From positions 124,001-188,000 of the forward strand of contig NZ_BNBV01000005.1 of the NCBI RefSeq assembly GCF_014656135.1: a stretch of DNA of 64,000 nucleotides, in the 5' to 3' direction. The translations under genes and the position numbers were made by a program. The notes under the pieces were generated by a model. That model was not told the origin of the DNA, ran no database searches, and worked only from the letters and a program-made list of their open reading frames with translations. Of the stretch, positions 59,244 to 64,000 are shown piece after piece (position 1 is the stretch's first letter; every line of letters starts with the position of its first letter). This stretch comes from Streptomyces thermodiastaticus. GTDB lineage: Bacteria; Actinomycetota; Actinomycetes; Streptomycetales; Streptomycetaceae.

Positions 59244-60026
59244 CAGCCGCCGGTACACCGCGCGCGGCAGATGCCGCAGCACCGTCGCCGCCACCCGCAG
59301 GACGCCGGGCACCCACACGATCTCCGACCGCCGCCGCAGCCCCAGCTCCACGGCGGCGGCGACCTCCTCCGGGGTGCTCGACAGCGGCGGCACGGGCCGG
59401 CCTGCGGTCGAGGCCGAACGCACGAAGTGCGGGCGGACGATCATGACGTGCACCCCGGTGCCGTACAGGGCGTCGCCCAGGCCCTGGGTGAAGGTGTCCA
59501 GGCCCGCCTTGCTGGAGCCGAAGATGAAGTCGGTGCGCCGGGCCCGTTCCGCGGCCACGGAGGACATCACGACCAGCGAGCCGTGCTCCTGGTTCTGCAG
59601 CTCTCGCGCGGCCACCAGCGCGGCCGAGACCGCCCCGGTGTAGTTGGTCTGCGCGACGTGCACCGCGTTGAGCGGTTCCCGCTCGTCCCACGCCTGGTCG
59701 CCGAGGACGCCGAAGGCGAGCAGCACCATGTCGACGTCGCCGTCCGCGAACACCTTGCCCAGGATCTCCTCGTGGTGCAGCACGTCGAGCGCGTCGAAGG
59801 CGACGGTGTGCACCTCGGCTCCGAGGCTCCGCAGATGCGCGGCGGCCTCGTCGAGCGCGGGCGAGGGCCGGCCCGCCAGCCAGACGGTGCGGGTGCGCCG
59901 GGCGACGAGCCGGCGCGTCACGGCCAGGGCGACGGGGGAGGTGCCGCCGAGCACCAGCAGCGTGCGGGGCAGACCCGAGGGGCCGAAGGAACGCAGGAGC
60001 GAGGAGAAACCGAGGGCATCCTTCAC
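59235..60026 (-). CDS. SDR oxidoreductase, DprE2-like (decaprenylphosphoryl-ketoribose reductase family)
   Basis: A 263-residue short-chain dehydrogenase. The nucleotide loop is TLLVLGGTSPVALAVTRRLV, and the acidic strand VHTVAFDALD follows. The catalytic Ser is in SLVVMSSVAAERA, but the YxxxK motif reads Phe169-Gly-Ser-Ser-Lys173 (FIFGSSKAGLDTF), so the usual Tyr is Phe. VMIVRPHFVRSASTAG then PVPPLSSTPEEVAAAV match DprE2, which makes the arabinose donor in mycobacteria. GTG 60026 lies 8 nt after TACAGT and has no ribosome site, so it is probably leaderless. It is divergent from the YihY gene. Confidence 0.82.
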   Translation of the reverse strand: MKDALGFSSLLRSFGPSGLPRTLLVLGGTSPVALAVTRRLVARRTRTVWLAGRPSPALDEAAAHLRSLGAEVHTVAFDALDVLHHEEILGKVFADGDVDMVLLAFGVLGDQAWDEREPLNAVHVAQTNYTGAVSAALVAARELQNQEHGSLVVMSSVAAERARRTDFIFGSSKAGLDTFTQGLGDALYGTGVHVMIVRPHFVRSASTAGRPVPPLSSTPEEVAAAVELGLRRRSEIVWVPGVLRVAATVLRHLPRAVYRRLPL

Positions 60027-60111
60027 GCCGGACGACTGTATCGTCCCGTTATGGCCGCATCGGCATAGAAACGCGGTGTTGGTGTCGGCACCGAGCGGGC
60101 ACAGTCCGGTC

Positions 60112-61083
60112 ATGGACTGGCTGAAGAAGCTCCCCGTGGTGGGTCCGTGGGCTGCGCGTGCGATGCGCACCCATGCCTGGCGGTCGTACGAGCGGCTGGA
60201 CCGGGTGAAGTGGTCGCGGCTGGCCGCCGCCATGACCTTCATCAGCTTCATCGCGCTGTTCCCGCTGCTCACCCTGGCCGCCGCGGTCGGTGCCGCCACG
60301 CTCAGCGCCCGGCAGCAGCGCACCCTGGAGACGAAGATCACCGAGCAGTTCCCGGGGCTGGGCAGCCAGCTGCGCATCGACGCGCTCGCGGACAACGCCG
60401 GCACCGTCGGTGTCATCGCGGGTGTGTTCCTGCTGCTGACCGGCGTGAACTGGGTGGCCCAGACGCGGGACTGCCTGCGCGCGGTGTGGGAGTGCCCGGA
60501 CCGGGAGGAGAACCCGGTCGTGCGCCGGGTCCGCGACGCCGGCGTCCTGCTCGGTCTGGGCGGCGCGGTGGTCGTCACGCTGCTCGTGTCCGCGGTCGCC
60601 TCGGCCGCCGTGGGCTGGATCGCCCGCCAGGCCGGACTGGAGGAGCACGGCGCCGGCAGCCTGGTGCTGCGGGTCGTCGCCTTCGCGGTCGCCGTCGCCG
60701 CCGACTTCCTGGTGCTGTGCTACGTGCTCACCCTGCTGCCCGCCGTGCAGCCGCCGCGCCGCCGGCTGCTGGTGGCGGCACTGCTCGGCGCGGTCGGCTT
60801 CGAACTGCTGAAGGTGTTGCTCAGCGGCTACATCCAGGGCGTGGCGGCGAAGAGCATGTACGGGGCCTTCGGGGTCCCCATCGCCCTGCTGCTGTGGATG
60901 AACTTCACCGCCAAGCTGGTGCTGTACTGCGCCGCCTGGACGGCGACACCCGGCCGGGACGGTGACGACGGGGAGGACGCGCCCGGCCGGGACGGTGACG
61001 ACGGGGGAGCCGCGCCCGGCCGGACACGGCCTAGGAACGGGAACGGCGGCGCACCAGGTCCGGAAGCGGCCAGCGGCGGTTGA
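60112..61083 (+). CDS. YihY/BrkB-family membrane protein
   Basis: A 323-residue protein with six membrane helices. RLAAAMTFISFIALFPLLTL is the hallmark of the YihY/YhjD family, followed by GVIAGVFLLLTGVNWVAQTR and the last helices VGFELLKVLLSGYIQGVAAK and SMYGAFGVPIALLLWMNFTA. The tail is hydrophilic with two copies of PGRDGDDG. The true function is unproven (an RNase BN label in old annotations is wrong). ATG 60112 has no clear ribosome site and may be leaderless. It is divergent from the DprE2-like gene. Its 3' end overlaps the convergent carboxypeptidase gene by 53 nt. Confidence 0.88.
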   Translation: MDWLKKLPVVGPWAARAMRTHAWRSYERLDRVKWSRLAAAMTFISFIALFPLLTLAAAVGAATLSARQQRTLETKITEQFPGLGSQLRIDALADNAGTVGVIAGVFLLLTGVNWVAQTRDCLRAVWECPDREENPVVRRVRDAGVLLGLGGAVVVTLLVSAVASAAVGWIARQAGLEEHGAGSLVLRVVAFAVAVAADFLVLCYVLTLLPAVQPPRRRLLVAALLGAVGFELLKVLLSGYIQGVAAKSMYGAFGVPIALLLWMNFTAKLVLYCAAWTATPGRDGDDGEDAPGRDGDDGGAAPGRTRPRNGNGGAPGPEAASGG

Positions 61084-62314
61084 CCAGATAGGCCGTGACC
61101 CCCAGGACCACCACCGCGCCACCGGCGACGCCCAGGGCGACGCCCATGCCGCCGGTGCCGCTCGTCGCGGACGCGCCCGCCGCCGGGCTCGCCGAGGACC
61201 CGCCGCCCTGTGCACTGCCCGCCGTGCCGGGCGAGGCCGTGGCACCGGCCGCCGCGACACTCTTCGGCGGCACCAGCTCGCCCACCGGCCGCACCTTGCC
61301 GTCGGCCTTGAACCCCCAGTCCAGGAGCCGGGCGGCCTCCCGGTAGACCGCGTTGTGCTCCGCGTTCTCCGGGTGCATCACCGTCACCAGCAGCACATGC
61401 CCGTCGCGCTCGGCCACCCCGGTGAAGGTGGCGCCCGCCTGGGTGGTGTTGCCGTTCTTCACCCCGGCGATGCCCTTGTACACCGGCAGGTCGTAGTCGC
61501 CGCTCAGCAGCCGGTTGGTGTTCTGGATCTCGAAGGACCCCCGGGTCTTCCTGCCCTTGTCGTCCTTCTTGGTCTCGCCGGGGAACGAGGCCCGCACGGT
61601 GGAGCAGTACTCCCGGAAGTCCTTCTTCTGCAGCCCGGAGCGGGCGAAGAGGGTCAGGTCGTACGCCGAGGAGACCTGACCCGGGGCGTCGTAGCCGTCC
61701 GGGGTGACCACATGCGTGTCCAGCGCCTGCAGTTCCCGGGCGTGGGCGTTCATGTCGGCGACGGTCTGCTTCACTCCGTGGTTCATGGCGGCCAGGACGT
61801 GCACCGCGTCGTTGCCCGAGCGCAGGAAGACCCCCAGCCACAGGTCGTGGACGGTGTAGGTCTCGTGCTCCTTGATGCCGACCAGACTGGAGCCCTCGCC
61901 CATGCCGGCCAGATCGGCAGGGTCGACGGTGTGCTTCTCGGTCCTGGGGAACTTCGGCAGCAGGGTGTCGGCGAACAGCATCTTCAGGGTGCTGGCCGGG
62001 GCCAGGCGCCAGTGGGCGTTGTGCGCGGCGAGCACCTGCCCGGACTCGGCGTCGGCCACGATCCAGGACCGCGCGGTGAGGTCCTCGGGCAGGACCGGCA
62101 CACCGTCCGCGAGCTCGGCCTGGGTGCCGGGCCGGCCCAGACGGTCGCCGCCCACGGTCGACATACGGGCCGGGGGAGTGGCCGAGGGGCTCGCCTTCAC
62201 CGCCGGCGCCGCCGCCGCGACAGAGGTGCCCACGGTCATGGACAGGGAGAGGGACAACAGGGAGGCGGAAGCGACCGCAAGGGATCGCCGCAGCAGCTTC
62301 TCGGGTGCGCGCAC
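61031..62314 (-). CDS. D-alanyl-D-alanine carboxypeptidase (S11 penicillin-binding protein)
   Basis: A 427-residue secreted, membrane-tethered enzyme that trims D-Ala from peptidoglycan stem peptides. The signal peptide is SLAVASASLLSLSLSMTVG. The active-site SxxK is Ser108-Thr-Leu-Lys111 (APASTLKMLF), the SGN motif begins at Ser166 (LRSGNDAVHVL), and the third motif reads KNGNTT in GIAGVKNGNTTQAGATF, as in other Streptomyces S11 enzymes. An Ala/Ser/Gly-rich stretch leads to a C-terminal membrane helix (GVALGVAGGAVVVLGVTAYL) and basic tail. GTG 62314 lies 8 nt after TACGTT and may be leaderless. Confidence 0.92.
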   Translation of the reverse strand: MRAPEKLLRRSLAVASASLLSLSLSMTVGTSVAAAAPAVKASPSATPPARMSTVGGDRLGRPGTQAELADGVPVLPEDLTARSWIVADAESGQVLAAHNAHWRLAPASTLKMLFADTLLPKFPRTEKHTVDPADLAGMGEGSSLVGIKEHETYTVHDLWLGVFLRSGNDAVHVLAAMNHGVKQTVADMNAHARELQALDTHVVTPDGYDAPGQVSSAYDLTLFARSGLQKKDFREYCSTVRASFPGETKKDDKGRKTRGSFEIQNTNRLLSGDYDLPVYKGIAGVKNGNTTQAGATFTGVAERDGHVLLVTVMHPENAEHNAVYREAARLLDWGFKADGKVRPVGELVPPKSVAAAGATASPGTAGSAQGGGSSASPAAGASATSGTGGMGVALGVAGGAVVVLGVTAYLVNRRWPLPDLVRRRSRS

Positions 62315-62435
62315 GGTCGGAAACGTATCGGGCGCGCTCGCCGGTGCTGCGCCCAGGTCCCCGTCACCGGCCCGCCCCCGCCGCCCGGCCGCCCCCCGCA
62401 CCCGGCTCCGGCCGCCCGGCAGCGATACTGGAGGT

Positions 62436-62675
62436 ATGAAGCTCAGTCGCCCCGTCTCCTGGTTCCTGCTCGCGTTCGGGGTGTGGAGCTGGGTCATCTG
62501 GGTCACTTTCGTCAAGAATCTCGTCAAGGACGGCAGCGGACTCGCCTTCGACGACGGGCACCCGACCGCGTACTTCTGGGTCCATCTGGCGCTGGCCGTC
62601 GTCTCCTTCGTATTGGGGACGGTGATCGGCGTGATCGGGTTGCGTGGCCTGCGCGCCCTGCGCCGGACGTCATAG
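62436..62675 (+). CDS. SCO4848-family small membrane protein
   Basis: A 79-residue protein with two membrane helices (VSWFLLAFGVWSWVIWVTFV and FWVHLALAVVSFVLGTVIGV) joined by the loop KNLVKDGSGLAFDDGHPTAY, and a basic tail. It matches the conserved actinobacterial family named after SCO4848, which is found next to the S11 carboxypeptidase gene, as here (divergent, 121 nt apart). ATG 62436 has GGAGG almost adjacent, so a leaderless or short-leader message is possible. Function unknown. Confidence 0.85.
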   Translation: MKLSRPVSWFLLAFGVWSWVIWVTFVKNLVKDGSGLAFDDGHPTAYFWVHLALAVVSFVLGTVIGVIGLRGLRALRRTS

Positions 62676-62778
62676 GGATCCGGCCACCGGCGTCACGGCG
62701 CTCCCGTCACGGACCTCACGGACGTCCGGGCCGCACACCCGCGCGCGGCGTCCGCGCCCCCGCCGTCACCAACCGAAA

Positions 62779-62829
62779 ACAGGACGCATCCCCAGCCCCG
62801 GCCGTCCGGGCATGCTGGGGATTTCCTGT
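62779..62829 (+). terminator. Terminator after the SCO4848-family gene
   Basis: Outer stem ACAGGA/TCCTGT (62779-62784 with 62824-62829) and inner stem ATCCCCAG/CTGGGGAT (62788-62795 with 62815-62822), with more GC pairing in the loop. Near-perfect long hairpin about 100 nt after the stop. Confidence 0.7.
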
Positions 62830-62981
62830 GAAACGAGGTGACAACACTTCTTCATAACGTCTTTTCATCTCATCCAGACCGCTCTTCCCCCGGCCGACGA
62901 GCTGTGATTAGGTGTCGGCGCGCCTGTGAGGCGTGGCACATGCACGGTGGTCCCGCGACGGGACCTGGGGAGGCATCACCG

Positions 62982-64000
62982 ATGCGAGCGGTTCGCATAC
63001 GGATCCTGTTGGCCCTGCTGGTCCTGGTGATCGCGGGCGTGGGGGCCTGGACACTGCTGCCGGAGAAGGACGGCGAGGCGAGGGCCATCACCGTCGGCAC
63101 GACCGACGCCGTCACCTCGCTCGACCCGGCCGGCTCCTACGACGCCGGCTCCTGGGCCTTGTACAGCAATGTGTTCCAGTCCCTGCTGACCTTCGAGCCG
63201 GACGGCGCCACGCCGGTGCCGGATGCGGCCAGGAGCTGTTCGTTCGTCGGCGGCGGGCTGCGCACCTACCGCTGCGAGCTGCGCTCGGGCCTGACGTTCC
63301 CGAGCGGGCGGACGATGACCGCCGAGGACGTCAAGTACTCCTTCGACCGGGTCAAGAAGATCAACGCCGATGTCGGCCCGGCCCCGCTGTTCTCCACCCT
63401 GAAGTCGGTGGAGGCCGACGGCATGATCGTCACGTTCCACCTGTCGGAGCCGGACGCCACGTTCCCCTTCAAGGTCGCCACCGGAGCCGGCTCCATCGTC
63501 GACCGCTCCCGCTACCCGTCCGACACGCTGCGCACCGGCAACCAGGCCGACGGCACCGGCCCGTACCGGCTGACCCGGTACGTCAAGGGCGAGGTCGCCG
63601 CGCTGCGGCCCAACCGCTCCTACAAGGGCGCGGTCAGCCGCACCGGCAACCCCGTCGAGCTGCACTACTACCCCGACGGCAAGGCCCTGGACGCCGCCTG
63701 GAAGAACCGGCAGATCGACGTCGCCACCCGCACGCTCACCCCCGATGTCCTCGCCGGTCTCAATCCCAGCGACCCCGACCAGCGCGTGTCGGAGTCCGAC
63801 AGCTCCGAGGTCCGCAACCTGTACCTCAGCACCCGGTCCTCCTCCCCGCTGCACGACGTCCGCGTCCGCCGCGCCATGGCCTGGCTGATCAACCGCGAGC
63901 AGCTGGCCGCCTCCGTCTACGACGGCACCGTGGACGCGCTGTACTCCCTGGTCCCGGCGGGCATCACCGGGCACACCACGGCCTTCTTCGACACCTATCC
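62982..64000 (+). CDS. ABC transporter substrate-binding protein, family 5 (partial)
   Basis: 340 codons from ATG 62982 to the window end; the frame is still open, so the C-terminus lies outside. The N-terminal helix (IRILLALLVLVIAGVGAWTL) is a signal or anchor without a lipobox. The mature part has the family 5 (OppA/DppA) pattern: TVGTTDAVTSLDPAGSYDAG, YSNVFQSLLTFEPDGATPVP, YRCELRSGLTFPSGRTMTAE then DVKYSFDRVKKI, and ADGTGPYRLTRYVKGEVAAL. The later NLYLSTRSSSPLHDVRVRRA then MAWLINREQLAASVYDG is also typical. It probably delivers peptides or nickel-like substrates to an ABC importer that should follow. The start has GGGGAGG 8 nt upstream. Confidence 0.93.
   Translation, partial: MRAVRIRILLALLVLVIAGVGAWTLLPEKDGEARAITVGTTDAVTSLDPAGSYDAGSWALYSNVFQSLLTFEPDGATPVPDAARSCSFVGGGLRTYRCELRSGLTFPSGRTMTAEDVKYSFDRVKKINADVGPAPLFSTLKSVEADGMIVTFHLSEPDATFPFKVATGAGSIVDRSRYPSDTLRTGNQADGTGPYRLTRYVKGEVAALRPNRSYKGAVSRTGNPVELHYYPDGKALDAAWKNRQIDVATRTLTPDVLAGLNPSDPDQRVSESDSSEVRNLYLSTRSSSPLHDVRVRRAMAWLINREQLAASVYDGTVDALYSLVPAGITGHTTAFFDTY

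Overview
The window is about 64 kb of very GC-rich DNA, with near-universal G or C at third codon positions, many GTG starts and strong GGAGG-type ribosome sites. Gene content and order (guaA ... pcrA ... icmB ... sucCD ... purNH ... folD ... mdh ... glyA ... trpS) point to the core chromosome of a Streptomyces; the order resembles, from memory, the SCO4770-SCO4850 stretch of S. coelicolor. I see no insertion sequence, prophage, CRISPR array, tRNA or rRNA. About 49 protein genes are supported, plus one candidate small ORF.

Layout. 1-9.6 kb: end of guaA, a PPOX-fold protein, membrane proteins, a divergent PspC module (PspC/toastrack protein versus PspC histidine kinase plus response regulator) and an NlpC/P60 wall hydrolase. 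9.5-16.9 kb: a TDT-family transporter, the UvrD/PcrA helicase, a membrane-anchored M23 endopeptidase with an odd Asp-Thr-Gly repeat region, a lipase-like hydrolase and the orphan small subunit of isobutyryl-CoA mutase (icmB). 17-25.7 kb: a divergent locus of unknown function, SWIM zinc-finger protein and DUF5691 on one side, MoxR ATPase, DUF5682 and VWA protein on the other. 26-35 kb: sucCD, a sigma-like membrane protein, DUF6350/PerM and purN-purH. 35-44 kb: an SH3-like secreted protein, an FHA plus kinase-transglycosylase pair, an RDD protein, folD-DUF3017, an XRE/DUF2690 regulator and mdh. 44-53.5 kb: an MFS/siderophore-interacting/LysR cluster, a four-gene membrane cluster sharing a short STFAIG motif, a PEP-mutase-like gene, and an AhpD-like/MocR divergent pair. 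53.7-64 kb: a lipoprotein plus glutathionylspermidine-synthase-like pair, glyA behind a ZTP riboswitch, trpS, a 2H phosphoesterase, a DprE2-like reductase, a YihY protein, a D,D-carboxypeptidase, a SCO4848-family protein and the start of a family 5 solute-binding protein.

The most interesting part is the SWIM/DUF5691 - MoxR/DUF5682/VWA locus. Its divergent promoter carries an inverted pair of TTGTCAGTG elements. One is followed exactly 8 nt later by TACCGT and then a leaderless ATG. This is the layout of the actinobacterial LexA-independent DNA-damage promoter (RecA-NDp, controlled by PafBC in mycobacteria). The pcrA helicase gene has the same layout (CTGTCGGTG-N8-TAGACT). I infer that the whole locus is a DNA-damage-inducible ATPase/VWA chaperone-type system of unknown target.

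Other regulatory features read from sequence are a ZTP riboswitch before glyA, a TamR/MarR-like palindrome before mdh, a Crp-like site before sucCD, and at least eight clear hairpin terminators.
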